From Endosaccharibacter trunci (GTDB lineage Bacteria > Pseudomonadota > Alphaproteobacteria > Acetobacterales > Acetobacteraceae): 64,000 nucleotides of DNA. Under the pieces are notes generated by a model that was not told the origin of the DNA, searched no databases, and saw only the letters and a list, made by a program, of their open reading frames with translations. Below are positions 25,947 through 34,379 of this stretch, piece after piece; the stretch's first letter is position 1; every line of letters starts with the position of its first letter. The translations under genes and the position numbers were made by a program. The stretch is from contig JAMSKV010000004.1 of the NCBI GenBank assembly GCA_024515975.1, positions 1 through 64,000 of the forward strand, written 5' to 3'.

Positions 25947-26527
25947 GCTCGCGCGCACGCTTTCAGGCCGATCAAGGCCCGGCGCACCCCGGCCTTCACC
26001 GTTCCAAGCGGTTGCTGCAGCCTGTCCGCCAATTCGCCGTAGGTCAGGCCTTCCAGATAGGCCAGCCGGAGAGCATGGAAGGCCGAAGGGTCCAGCGCCG
26101 CGAAGCGTCCGTCCGGGGCCGGAACCTCCCGGTCCGGCGCCTTCTCCAACACCTCGTCGCCCTCTTCGGCCGAGGCGGCGCCATCCGGTTGTTCCAGCGG
26201 CTGGCGCCCGCCACGCCGCAACGTGTCGATGGCGCGAGCGCGCAGCAGGGCGGCAAGCCAGGCTTCGGCAGGACCATGTGCAGGATCGAACCGCTCGGCG
26301 CGCTCCGATGCGTGCATGCGCCAGACATGCATGAACGTGTCGTGCACCGCATCGGCGGCCAGAACCGGCTGCTTCAGAAGCCGCAACGCCAGGGCATAGA
26401 GCCTGGGCGACTGCGCGTCGTAGAGCCGCTTGAAGGCGGATTGATCGCCGCCGGCGCACCGATCAAGTAGCGCCGCCACATCCTCGCCCGCCATCCCGAC
26501 AAGCCCATCCCGCATTATGTGCGCCAT
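25943..26527 (-). CDS. ECF RNA polymerase sigma factor
   Basis: Region 2: AALLDRCAGGDQSAFKRLYD to HDTFMHVWR. Region 4: LDPSAFHALRLAYLEGLTYG then ELADRLQQPLGTVKAGVRRAL, an HTH recognising the -35 element. It resembles the SigK-type group paired with RskA anti-sigma factors. ATG 26527 is chosen; 26494 and 26593 are in frame. First gene of a sigma/anti-sigma/Nudix operon, likely autoregulated as is usual for such pairs. Confidence 0.88.
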   Translation of the reverse strand: MAHIMRDGLVGMAGEDVAALLDRCAGGDQSAFKRLYDAQSPRLYALALRLLKQPVLAADAVHDTFMHVWRMHASERAERFDPAHGPAEAWLAALLRARAIDTLRRGGRQPLEQPDGAASAEEGDEVLEKAPDREVPAPDGRFAALDPSAFHALRLAYLEGLTYGELADRLQQPLGTVKAGVRRALIGLKACARA

Positions 26528-26701
26528 GATATCAGCAAACACGCGCCCGTGTATCGTTCGCGCGCCGTTTCCATTCGAATCCGGTCCCGGCATCCGCGCC
26601 GACGGTCCCGAGCGGTGTCGCTTCCCTCACGCCCTGCGACACGGCCATTCCGGCGGAGCCGTCGACGCCGAGATTCGCGGCGCCAGTCCTGCCGTCCCTC
26701 G

Positions 26702-26974
26702 TCAGTAAAGGCGTTCGACGTAGCGGCCGTGGATCCACACCCAGCGATATCCGTTCCAGTGCCACCCGCCGCGACGCCAGACCCAGTAAGGATGTTCCGG
26801 CGGTGGCGGCGGAACCGTTTCCACGATCATCGCAGGCTGCGGCGGCCGTGCCACCACCACGGCAGGCGGCTGGTAGACGACGCGTGGTGGCGGTGCCGGC
26901 GGTGGTGCCACCACGCAACCCGCCAGAAGGCCACCCGCAATGCCGATCAACAACAGGCTCCGGCGTGCCGCCAT
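26702..26974 (-). CDS. Small lipoprotein with Trp/Tyr-Gly repeats (YXWXXG type)
   Basis: 90 aa. Signal peptide with lipobox: RRSLLLIGIAGGLLAGC, lipidated Cys near residue 20. Then a Pro-rich stretch and YWVWRRGGWHWNGYRWVWIH, the W-x-x-G-x-W repeat of a family of small envelope proteins. Probably anchored to a membrane facing the periplasm. Function unknown. It stands alone between the sigma operon and the MFS gene. Confidence 0.75.
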   Translation of the reverse strand: MAARRSLLLIGIAGGLLAGCVVAPPPAPPPRVVYQPPAVVVARPPQPAMIVETVPPPPPEHPYWVWRRGGWHWNGYRWVWIHGRYVERLY

Positions 26975-27058
26975 TCGATCCTCCCTTTTCGTCCCGAACT
27001 CCATGGCCGAACGCATGGAGCCTGCGTGGTCCTAGCAGATGGTTTGTCACGTTTGATG

Positions 27059-28534
27059 TCAACGCGACGCGCCATCCTCCGACAGGGGAGCGGCGATATC
27101 TTCCAGCGACTTGCCCTCCGCATCCACCCCGAAGAACAACGCCGCCGCCCCCGCCAGGATCATCAGGATCGCGGCGCCGAGATAGCCGCAGGACAGGGGC
27201 CAGCGCCCATCCATGCCGATCAGCACGCCGAACAGGTAGGGCGCGCCGACGCCGCCGATCAGCGTTCCCAGCACGTAGAACATGGAGATCGCCAATGCCC
27301 GCGTTTCCAGGGGAAAGATCTCGCTCGCCGTGAGATAGGCGGCGCTGGCGGCGGGAGAGGCGAAGAAGAAGATCGCCACCCAGCCGATCGTCTGCGTCGT
27401 CGCGGTCAGATGTCCCCCGGCGAACAACAGGGCGACCGCCGTCATCAGCAGACCGGACACGCCATAGGTGGCGAAGATCATCTTTCGCCGGCCGATCGTG
27501 TCGAACAGCGAGCCGAGCAGCAGCGGCCCGATCAGATTGCCCACGGCCAGAGGCAGGATGAACAGGCCGATCCGCGACGGCGACACGCCCTCCTCATGCG
27601 TCAGTACCTGGCCGTAGGTGAAGAACACGGCGTTGTAGAGAAAGGCCTGCGCCGCCATCAGCAGCAGGGCCAGACCGGAGCGGACCTTGTACTGGCCGAT
27701 CATGGCGCGCCAGATCAGGCCGAAGCCGAACACGCGGCGCGGATGCACCACCATGGATTTCTCGACCGGCGGCAGCGTGCCGGGCTTGTGCTTGCTGCAG
27801 CGATGCTCGATCTCCGCCGTCACCGTTTCCGCCTGCGCACGATGACCGTGCGTCAGCAGCCAGCGTGGGCTTTCCGGCACCCAATGGCGCATCAGCAGAA
27901 CGCCGAAGCCGAGCACGCCGCCGACGGCAAAGCCGAAGCGCCAGCCATGCGCCACACCCATCCGGCCCTGGAGCAGAAACAAGGAGATGGCAGCACCCAC
28001 CGCGGCGCCGATCCAGTAGGAGCCGTTCACCATCAGGTCGATGCGGCCGCGCAGCTTGGCCGGCACCAGCTCGTCGATGGCGGAGTTGATGGCCGCGTAC
28101 TCGCCCCCGATGGCGATGCCGGTCAGGCAGCGGAACAGGATGAAGCTCCAGCTGTTCCAGGCCACCGCCGTGGCCAGCACGCTGACGATGTAGAGCCCGA
28201 GCGTGACGCTGAAGATACGCTTGCGCCCCAGACGGTCGGTGAGCCAGCCGAACAGGACCGCGCCCGCCACCGCGCCGACCAGATAGAACGAGGCGGCCAG
28301 ACCCACCCCTTCCACCGACATGGCCAGGGCTTGCTTGTTCTGCAGCGCCGGCCCGATCGAGCCGACGATCGTGACTTCCAGACCGTCCAGGATCCAGGTG
28401 ATTCCAAGTCCGGCCACTACCAGCAAGTGGAACGACGACCAGGGCAGCCGGTCGAGCCGCGCCGGGATGTTGGTCCGGATCGGCGACAGAACCGCATCCC
28501 TCGCCGCGTGCAGCGTAGCTGTCCGACCGTTCAC
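27059..28534 (-). CDS. MFS transporter, sugar/metabolite-proton symporter type
   Basis: 491 aa with 12 predicted membrane segments. Seen: IPARLDRLPWSSFH then GITWILDGLEVTIVG, the MFS loop GWLTDRLGRKRIF, FRCLTGIAIGGEYAAINSAI, and WVPESPRWLL, typical of the metabolite:H+ symporter group. Start GTG 28534 overlaps the acs stop by 4 bases, so it is translated with acetyl-CoA synthetase. This pairing suggests import or export of acetate or another short acid; substrate is inference. Confidence 0.87.
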   Translation of the reverse strand: MNGRTATLHAARDAVLSPIRTNIPARLDRLPWSSFHLLVVAGLGITWILDGLEVTIVGSIGPALQNKQALAMSVEGVGLAASFYLVGAVAGAVLFGWLTDRLGRKRIFSVTLGLYIVSVLATAVAWNSWSFILFRCLTGIAIGGEYAAINSAIDELVPAKLRGRIDLMVNGSYWIGAAVGAAISLFLLQGRMGVAHGWRFGFAVGGVLGFGVLLMRHWVPESPRWLLTHGHRAQAETVTAEIEHRCSKHKPGTLPPVEKSMVVHPRRVFGFGLIWRAMIGQYKVRSGLALLLMAAQAFLYNAVFFTYGQVLTHEEGVSPSRIGLFILPLAVGNLIGPLLLGSLFDTIGRRKMIFATYGVSGLLMTAVALLFAGGHLTATTQTIGWVAIFFFASPAASAAYLTASEIFPLETRALAISMFYVLGTLIGGVGAPYLFGVLIGMDGRWPLSCGYLGAAILMILAGAAALFFGVDAEGKSLEDIAAPLSEDGASR

Positions 28535-30555
28535 GCAGTCGGCGCCTTGGCCGCCGCGTCATGCATCACGGGCCTGGTCTCCGGCTTCGCCGTCAGTTTT
28601 GCCGACGCTTCCATCGCCCGCACCAGCTGCTCGACGATTCCGGGATCGGCCAGAGTGGACACGTCGCCCAGCGCCTCGTGTTCGCCGGTGGCGATCTTGC
28701 GCAGAATGCGCCGCATCACCTTGCCGGACCGTGTCTTGGGCAGATCGGGCACCAGCACCACGCGATCCGGCGCGGCGTAGCGGCCGAGTTGCACGCCCAC
28801 ATGACGAGACAACGCCGCAGGCAGCTCCTGCGTTTCAGCGCCGGCCCCCTTTCGCAGAACGACGAAGGCGGCGAGCGACTGCCCTTTCAGATCGTCCGGC
28901 ACGCCGATCACCGCGCTCTCGCCCACCGCCTCATGGGTCGCGAAGGCGGATTCCACCTCGGCGGAGCCGATGCGATGGCCACTCACGTTGATCACGTCGT
29001 CGACGCGGCCGGTGATCCAGAAATAGCCGTCCGCATCCCGCCTGGCGCCGTCGCCGGAGAAATACAGTCCCGGATAGGTGGAAAAATAGGTCTGCTCGAA
29101 GCGGGGGTGATCGCCCCACAGCGTACGCGCCTGACCGGGCCAGGAGCCGGCGATGCAGAGATGGCCTTCCGCCTCGCCTTTCAGCTCCTCGCCCTTCTCG
29201 TTCACCAGAAGCGGGCGCACGCCGGGCAGAGGCAAGGTCGCCGAGCCGGGCTTCTGCGCCACGGCGCCGGGAAGCGGCGCGATCATGATCCCGCCGGTTT
29301 CGGTCTGCCACCAGCTATCCATCACCGGGCAGCTTCGATGCCCGACCTTGTCGTAGAACCAGAGCCAGGCTTCCGGATTGATCGGCTCGCCCACGGAACC
29401 GAGCACGCGAAGGCTCCGGAGCGAGGCGCGCTCCACCACCGCCGGATCGTCGCGCATCAGCGCGCGGATCGCGGTGGGCGCGGTGTAGAAGCCGGTGACC
29501 GCGTGCCGGTCGATCACCTGCCACCAGCGGCCGGGCTCGGGGTAGGACGGCGTGCCCTCGAACAGCAGCGTGGCGCCGCCATTGGCCAGCGGCCCATACA
29601 CCACATAGGAATGGCCGGTGACCCAGCCGAGATCGGCGGTGCACCAGAACACGTCGCCCGGCCGGTGATCGAACACGATCTCCTGCGTCAGGCTGGCCCA
29701 GAGCAGATAGCCGCCAGTGGTATGCAGCACCCCCTTGGGCGCGCCGGTGCTGCCGGAGGTGTAGAGGATCAGCAGCGGGTCCTCCGCACCCATCGGCTCC
29801 GGCTCGCATTCGGCGGAAACGTCGGCCATCAGCGGTTCCAGCGCGTGGTCGCGACCGGCCTGCATCGGCACGTCGCTGCCAGTGACCCGCGCGACCAGCA
29901 CGACGGCAGGGGCGGCATCGCCCAGCTCCGCCAGCGCCGCATCCGCCATCCGCTTGAGCGGGATCGTCTTGCCGCCGCGACGCCCTTCATCGGCGGTGAT
30001 CAGCAGCTTGGCGCCACTGTCGCGAATCCGGCTGGCCACGCCCGAGGACGAAAACCCCGCAAACATCACCACATGGACGGCGCCGATCCGGGCGCAGGCC
30101 AGCATCGCCGCCACGCCGTCCGCCACCATGGGCAGATAGACGGCCACGCGGTCGCCGCGTCCGACACCGTTCCGTTTCAGGACGTTCGCCAGACGGCATA
30201 CCCGCTCGTGCAACTGCCGGAAGCTCAGCGTTTCGCTCTGCTCCTCCCGTTCGCCCTGCCAGATCAGCGCCGTCGCGTCGCCGCGCTCGGCCAGATGGCG
30301 GTCGAGGCAGTTGACGCTGGCATTGAGCACCCCGTCCCCGAACCAGGAGATCTGAACGCCACCGCCCTCGCCGCCGAAGCCGCCCGTGCCGGCGACGGTG
30401 GGGAAGCGCATCCAGTCGAGCCGGCGCGCCTGCTCGAGCCAGAACGCGTCCGCATTGTTCATGGCATGGTTCTGCATCAGCCCGAGACGCGTCACCGTGA
30501 CATGCGCGTTCGCGGCCATCTGCGGCTTGACGTGGAAGATCAGCTCTTCGGACAT
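28531..30555 (-). CDS. acs: Acetyl-CoA synthetase or close acyl-CoA synthetase
   Basis: 674 aa from ATG 30555. Activates acetate to acetyl-CoA via acetyl-AMP. Seen: LILYTSGSTGAPKGVLHTTG (AMP-binding loop), DSWWQTETGG, GDGARRDADGYFWITGRVDD and the Lys of PKTRSGKVMRRILRK, which is acetylated in well-known Acs enzymes to switch them off. The N-terminus is shorter and less typical than E. coli Acs, so a propionyl- or other acyl-CoA synthetase is possible. In an acetic acid bacterium it would serve acetate overoxidation. Confidence 0.88.
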   Translation of the reverse strand: MSEELIFHVKPQMAANAHVTVTRLGLMQNHAMNNADAFWLEQARRLDWMRFPTVAGTGGFGGEGGGVQISWFGDGVLNASVNCLDRHLAERGDATALIWQGEREEQSETLSFRQLHERVCRLANVLKRNGVGRGDRVAVYLPMVADGVAAMLACARIGAVHVVMFAGFSSSGVASRIRDSGAKLLITADEGRRGGKTIPLKRMADAALAELGDAAPAVVLVARVTGSDVPMQAGRDHALEPLMADVSAECEPEPMGAEDPLLILYTSGSTGAPKGVLHTTGGYLLWASLTQEIVFDHRPGDVFWCTADLGWVTGHSYVVYGPLANGGATLLFEGTPSYPEPGRWWQVIDRHAVTGFYTAPTAIRALMRDDPAVVERASLRSLRVLGSVGEPINPEAWLWFYDKVGHRSCPVMDSWWQTETGGIMIAPLPGAVAQKPGSATLPLPGVRPLLVNEKGEELKGEAEGHLCIAGSWPGQARTLWGDHPRFEQTYFSTYPGLYFSGDGARRDADGYFWITGRVDDVINVSGHRIGSAEVESAFATHEAVGESAVIGVPDDLKGQSLAAFVVLRKGAGAETQELPAALSRHVGVQLGRYAAPDRVVLVPDLPKTRSGKVMRRILRKIATGEHEALGDVSTLADPGIVEQLVRAMEASAKLTAKPETRPVMHDAAAKAPTA

Positions 30556-30673
30556 GGCTCCGGCTCCCTTGTCGCCGTCGTCGCGCGGCTTGATGCACCG
30601 CAAGTTGGCCACCGGCCTGCGCACGGTCAACACCGCAACGTCATCGGGGACCGAAGAGTGTCGGATCCAGGCC

Positions 30674-31267
30674 TCAAACGAGGCTGAGTCCGCTCAGCAC
30701 CGCATAGACCAGCGCCACCGCGCCGAGCACGCTGCCCACGCCCAGCAGCCAGACCAGACGCGTGGCCATGAACAGGCCGATCAGCACGATGGCGATCTGC
30801 AGGCCGCGTACGCTGCGTTCGTAGTTCTCATGCTGTTCCAGCGCCGCATCGCGGGCGCGCTCTTCCTGCGCCGCATGCGCCGCGATCTGGCGCATGCCGT
30901 CATGGCCGCCGTCATCGTCCTGGAGCTTGGCGGCCGCGGCGCGGGCGGCGGCGGCTTCCGCCTCGAGCTTCTGCGTGCGCGCCGGGTCCGCGCCCGGGAC
31001 TCCCGTCTCCGCCTCGAGCAGCAAGGCGCTCTGCTCCATCACCGCGCGACGCACGGACTTGCCCTGGTATTGCGACCACAGGTCGGAGGCCGCCACGTCA
31101 TGCGCCAGATAAGCGGTCTGCCGGTCATTGGCCGTCATCTCCACCACGACCGCGACGGCGGCGATCACCGCCACCAGGACGGCGGCCGCGCGCGTCAGAG
31201 TCGCGGGCCCGCCGTCCTGATGATGCGACTGGTGACCATGCGCGTGTTCGAGGCTGTCCTGCGCCAT
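30674..31267 (-). CDS. DUF4337 membrane protein
   Basis: 197 aa. ATG 31267 is chosen because MAQDSLEHAHGHQSHH is the expected family start; TTG 31282 is in frame. One N-terminal helix (AAAVLVAVIAAVAVVVEM), an Ala-rich coiled-coil stretch (AEAAAARAAAAKLQ), and two C-terminal helices (GLQIAIVLIGLFMA, GSVLGAVALVYAVL). Family function unknown. The His-rich N-terminus could bind metal. Stands alone next to acs. Confidence 0.8.
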   Translation of the reverse strand: MAQDSLEHAHGHQSHHQDGGPATLTRAAAVLVAVIAAVAVVVEMTANDRQTAYLAHDVAASDLWSQYQGKSVRRAVMEQSALLLEAETGVPGADPARTQKLEAEAAAARAAAAKLQDDDGGHDGMRQIAAHAAQEERARDAALEQHENYERSVRGLQIAIVLIGLFMATRLVWLLGVGSVLGAVALVYAVLSGLSLV

Positions 31268-31523
31268 TTCCACGTTGTCCAAAAATCGCCACCCCCTTGC
31301 TGGTCAACCATTCGTGTTCGGCATTTTCGCCGCGATCTTGCGTTACCTAACCGAAACCGCCACGGCGCGTGAATCCCACGCATTGCCAGGAGTCGCCGCA
31401 GGTGTGATAATGTTAAAAATCCTGCAACAGACAGGAGAAAAACAAACTCTTCCGCACTGCGGCATTTTTTCACCTGCCGCGGCGCACCATAGAAGGGCCA
31501 AGATCGGCCGCCTGGGAGCAAAC

Positions 31524-31721
31524 ATGACCAGTCTGAGCAACGACGAGCTGACCACCATCCGCGACGCCGTTCCCCATCTCGACCTTTCCAGCATCCGCGC
31601 CCTGCGTCGCGCCGGCTTCGATATCGTTCGCGCCACCCCGGAAGCGCCGATCCGCACAAGCTGGACAACCATCCCGCGCCCGATGCGCACGAGCAGCCTG
31701 GTGGACCTCGCCGCCGACTGA
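31524..31721 (+). CDS. 65-aa small protein with strong RBS
   Basis: ATG 31524 follows GGGAGCAAAC, a good ribosome site. Sequence begins MTSLSNDELTTIRDAVPHLD and contains RALRRAGFDIVR, a helix-rich short fold. No family recognised; it may be an Acetobacteraceae orphan. Upstream 31300-31500 is AT-richer than surroundings and likely carries its promoter. A strong terminator follows at 31806, supporting its being a separate transcript. Confidence 0.55.
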   Translation: MTSLSNDELTTIRDAVPHLDLSSIRALRRAGFDIVRATPEAPIRTSWTTIPRPMRTSSLVDLAAD

Positions 31722-31805
31722 CTGCGCGTTCCCCAAAAAAGCGCGCCTCCCAAACGGGGCCCAGGGCGCGAAAAGCAAGAACCGGCCTGGAACAGGCCTG
31801 ACTGA

Positions 31806-31832
31806 GGTCGCATCGCGAGATGCGACCTTTTT
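31806..31832 (+). terminator. Rho-independent terminator
   Basis: Stem GGTCGCATC (31806-31814) with GATGCGACC (31819-31827), loop GCGA, followed by five T at 31828-31832. A textbook intrinsic terminator for the 65-aa gene. Confidence 0.9.
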
Positions 31833-31862
31833 CTTGCGCGTATCCGTGGGCCGGAAGCCGCT

Positions 31863-32111
31863 TCAATGCGGAGTCCGGTACGCGGTGTTGGGGTCCGCCG
31901 GTTTCCGGGCCGCCTCGCGGCGGTGAACGGCCGGAGGTGCTGACGAAGTCTGCACGCCGGGACGGTCGATCGGCGGCGTCTTCGGCGGGGTCGCGACCTG
32001 CTGGCTCGGCTGCAGGCCGGTGCCGCTCATCAACCCCTGCGCCATGGCGGGCATCGCCGTCAGGCCGAGAACCGCCACGGGAATAAGTCCGTGCATCATA
32101 TGCCTGCGCAT
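31863..32111 (-). CDS. Small secreted protein (82 aa)
   Basis: ATG 32111 with GGGGGA upstream. Signal peptide RRHMMHGLIPVAVLGLTAMP ending at the cleavage-like AMAQG near residue 25. The mature part is short, Pro/Gln/Thr-rich and probably unstructured. No family recognised. Divergent from the VOC gene. Confidence 0.6.
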   Translation of the reverse strand: MRRHMMHGLIPVAVLGLTAMPAMAQGLMSGTGLQPSQQVATPPKTPPIDRPGVQTSSAPPAVHRREAARKPADPNTAYRTPH

Positions 32112-32247
32112 GACGATCCCCCTTGCTGCCGTATCGCGCTGTTGCCGAAGCCGGCGAACGGCCTCCGGGTTGCCCGGAACGACGCATCGACGGGCAGGAT
32201 TTTCCATGCCACCACTCGCTTTCCCGAGAGATAACCGGAGTTCATGC

Positions 32248-32628
32248 ATGTTCAGTCACGTCGTGCTCGGCAGCAACGACCTCGAGCGGTCGAAGCGTTT
32301 CTACGACGCGCTGCTCGCCGCCATGGGCGGCGAGCCCGGCACCAGCGACGCGGCGGGGCGCCTCGTCTACAGCCATCGGGGCGGCCGCCTTGTCATCACC
32401 CGGCCGATCGACGGCAAACCGGCCTGCGGCGCCAATGGCGGCACCATCGGTTTCGGCATGGAAAGCCCGGAGGAGGCCGATGCCTGGCACAAGGCCGGAG
32501 TCGAGAATGGCGGCACCACGGCCGAGGATCCGCCGGGCGTGCGCCAGGGAGTGAGGGGACCAGTCTATCTGGCCTATCTACGCGATCCCGACGGCAACAA
32601 GCTCTGCGCCATTCACCGCATGAGCTAA
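32248..32628 (+). CDS. VOC (glyoxalase/bleomycin-resistance) family protein
   Basis: 126 aa, one VOC module pair. Seen: MFSHVVLGSNDLERSKRFYD (strand with metal-ligand His4), TIGFGMESPEEADAWHKAGV and the C-terminal YLAYLRDPDGNKLCAIHRM. Family members bind metals for glyoxalase, dioxygenase or drug-binding roles; which one cannot be said. The stop codon abuts a truncated resolvase on the other strand, so this gene marks the left edge of an accessory insertion. Confidence 0.85.
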   Translation: MFSHVVLGSNDLERSKRFYDALLAAMGGEPGTSDAAGRLVYSHRGGRLVITRPIDGKPACGANGGTIGFGMESPEEADAWHKAGVENGGTTAEDPPGVRQGVRGPVYLAYLRDPDGNKLCAIHRMS

Positions 32629-32692
32629 GCGTCTGGCCGTAGGTAATGACGCGGGTATAGCCGAGCCGGTTTGCGGGTGTGGTTTCGGTCAT
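32627..32692 (-). pseudogene. Serine resolvase/invertase N-terminal stub
   Basis: From ATG 32692 on the minus strand the frame gives TPANRLGYTRVITYGQTL and then ends against the VOC gene. This matches the start of serine recombinases (LGYARVSTDGQTL), where the Ser of RVS is the nucleophile. Here it is Ile (ATT, one base from AGT), and all later parts are missing. It is a dead remnant of a transposon or invertase gene. Confidence 0.6.
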
Positions 32693-32879
32693 AACTTCCG
32701 ATCAATCCTAAGCCCCCTGAAATTCGGCCCACCAGCAAAATGTCGAAAGTCTTGATTTTTGGACCTAACAGGGCGCGGAATAGGGCCGGCCCGCAGCAAC
32801 GCGGAGGGGACGCCCCGCTATCCTTGCAGAGTGCGGGACACTTGTGAAAATGATGCGCAGAAAGAATGAGGTATGTGTT

Positions 32880-33425
32880 ATGCGATGGGACTTCTTCCTT
32901 TCTGCTGTTACGATTCTGATGTTCCCAGCTGTAGCTGAGGCAGATACGGGAACGACTGTCGGGAGCCATGGAGATTGGCGAGTAATCGCGGCCGTGGATG
33001 AGATGACAGACAAAAGGTGGTTTGGCACGGTTAATCACGCAAGCGGTGGCGCAGAATTGCAAGTTGATTGCCTTCCCAGCCAGCCGAAGAAACTCAATGT
33101 TTCTTTTCGATCTGCGGATTTTATGGGAAATGGTATGCGCGACCTTGTCTATCGCGTCCCTCCTCATAAAGCACATACTGTCACGGCTAGCTACTCTGAT
33201 AAATCGGCGTTTCTTATCTGCGAAGCGCCCTGCTCTGCCAGCTACAAGACGAAACCGGATGACGTCCTCCTCAATGAAGTCAGCAATGGCGGAACGTTGC
33301 TCGTTCGATTTGAGAACTTCCAATTCGAAACTAAAGATGTAGTCTTTAATGTCGACGGTGCCAAAGAAGCATTTGCCGAAGTCATCGGAGGCTGCGAGCG
33401 ACTTGCGAATGAGCACCCGAAATAG
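32880..33425 (+). CDS. Secreted protein of unknown function, lower GC
   Basis: 181 aa from ATG 32880, chosen because GAGG sits 8 bases upstream; 32844 is in frame. Signal peptide RWDFFLSAVTILMFPAVAEA with cleavage near residue 22. The mature part has paired Cys (VDCLPSQ, LICEAPCSA, GGCERL) likely forming disulfides, and reads like a periplasmic beta-rich protein, distantly like invasion-associated locus B proteins. Base composition is clearly more AT-rich than flanking core genes, indicating transfer. Confidence 0.65.
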   Translation: MRWDFFLSAVTILMFPAVAEADTGTTVGSHGDWRVIAAVDEMTDKRWFGTVNHASGGAELQVDCLPSQPKKLNVSFRSADFMGNGMRDLVYRVPPHKAHTVTASYSDKSAFLICEAPCSASYKTKPDDVLLNEVSNGGTLLVRFENFQFETKDVVFNVDGAKEAFAEVIGGCERLANEHPK

Positions 33426-33437
33426 TCATTGGGATAG

Positions 33438-33457
33438 GGCCGCCCGGAAGGGCGGCC
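33438..33457 (+). terminator. GC-rich hairpin after the secreted-protein gene
   Basis: GGCCGCCC (33438-33445) pairs with GGGCGGCC (33450-33457), loop GGAA, 13 bases after the stop. No T-run follows, so it is terminator-like at best. Confidence 0.45.
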
Positions 33458-33463
33458 TGCGCG

Positions 33464-33637
33464 TCAGCGCCGGTGGAGGCGCGGAGCCTCCGGTTTCGGT
33501 TCCACCTTAAGCTCGAACTTCAGGAAGCCGAGATTGAGCGTGATCGTGTAACTCGCGACGTGAATTTTCCGCAGTGCGCGCGTGACGGTGCGGCGCAGGC
33601 GCGTGAGCAGGCTGCAGCTGGCCTAGGATGCGGTCAT
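33464..33637 (-). pseudogene. Possible broken 57-codon phage-like gene
   Basis: On the minus strand GGAGGA precedes ATG 33637, but codon 5 is TAG. Beyond it the same frame reads to TGA 33464 with a sensible peptide (RKIHVASYTITLNLGFLKFE, then KVEPKPEAPRLHRR). Upstream, two more tiny minus-strand ORFs are linked by ATGA overlaps, as in phages. Either an amber mutation hit the gene or the TAG ends an upstream frame. Bases 33638-33953 otherwise show nothing recognisable. Confidence 0.3.
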
Positions 33638-33953
33638 AATGTCCTCCGGGTCGTTGTGCGGGAAATCCGCCTCCGCATCATGGGATCTTTCTCGCAACGA
33701 TCCGGCGGGCGTGGGCGCGCTCGTGGCGGACGTGACGGTGCAAGCGAAACCGCACCATCACCACTGCGCGGAGCGCACACCGCTCGCGGCACGCAACTTG
33801 GTGCCGACCGCGTCAGGGATCGTCACCCGAAGGGCGGAGACGCCGCTAGGTGGCTCCGTGAAGCACCCACAGGGCACGGAGTAGAGCCCGGGCCCGCCAC
33901 AGGGGGCGCACTGCCGGCAGGGCCGGGCTTAGAGCTAATCTGAAGCATTAGCT

Positions 33954-34379
33954 TCAAGTATCAGGATTAACGCCTATCCGATGGTGGCGAGGTGGCCTCA
34001 CCTTATACATGGCGGCAGCAGTCGTTCCGACGATAAGGCCCAATTCGACAACGGTCGCCCAAATGAGGCTTTCGATAACGGAAGTCGTAACAAGTCTCTC
34101 AGCCGGTTTAATTAGGCCCGCTTTAAGCTCATAGTAGTCCAAAGCAGCCAAACCGCAAACGATTAACACAACAGCGACATTCAGGGACAAGAATGTCAGG
34201 GTGGACGCCGTAGTGATGTTACGGCGCACCTTCCCATCTTTCTGTGTTTCACTGTCCGCAATTTTAGCGCCCCCGAATGACGCCGAGGAGGCGTCACCCA
34301 GAGCCACTACATCGATGTTTGCGCCCTTATTATTATCCTTGGGCGTCTTGTCATCTGGCGAGGCTAACATACAAATCAC
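33954..34379 (-). CDS. Two-helix membrane protein, unknown
   Basis: 141 aa from GTG 34379 (ATG 34370 possible). Soluble, polar N-terminal ~55 residues, then helices at about 60-82 (LTFLSLNVAVVLIVCGLAAL) and 103-122 (ESLIWATVVELGLIVGTTAA). The start lies inside the upstream ribbon-helix-helix gene, so the two are probably translated together. AT-rich, accessory. No family recognised. Confidence 0.6.
   Translation of the reverse strand: MICMLASPDDKTPKDNNKGANIDVVALGDASSASFGGAKIADSETQKDGKVRRNITTASTLTFLSLNVAVVLIVCGLAALDYYELKAGLIKPAERLVTTSVIESLIWATVVELGLIVGTTAAAMYKVRPPRHHRIGVNPDT

Noticed and set aside
32625-33416. Minus-strand frame of 263 codons
   Set aside because: Antisense to the secreted-protein gene, which has a signal peptide and a good ribosome site.
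33473-33943. Plus-strand frame of 156 codons after the secreted-protein gene
   Set aside because: Low-complexity Arg/Gly/Ala sequence, no ribosome site; the opposite strand is more convincing.
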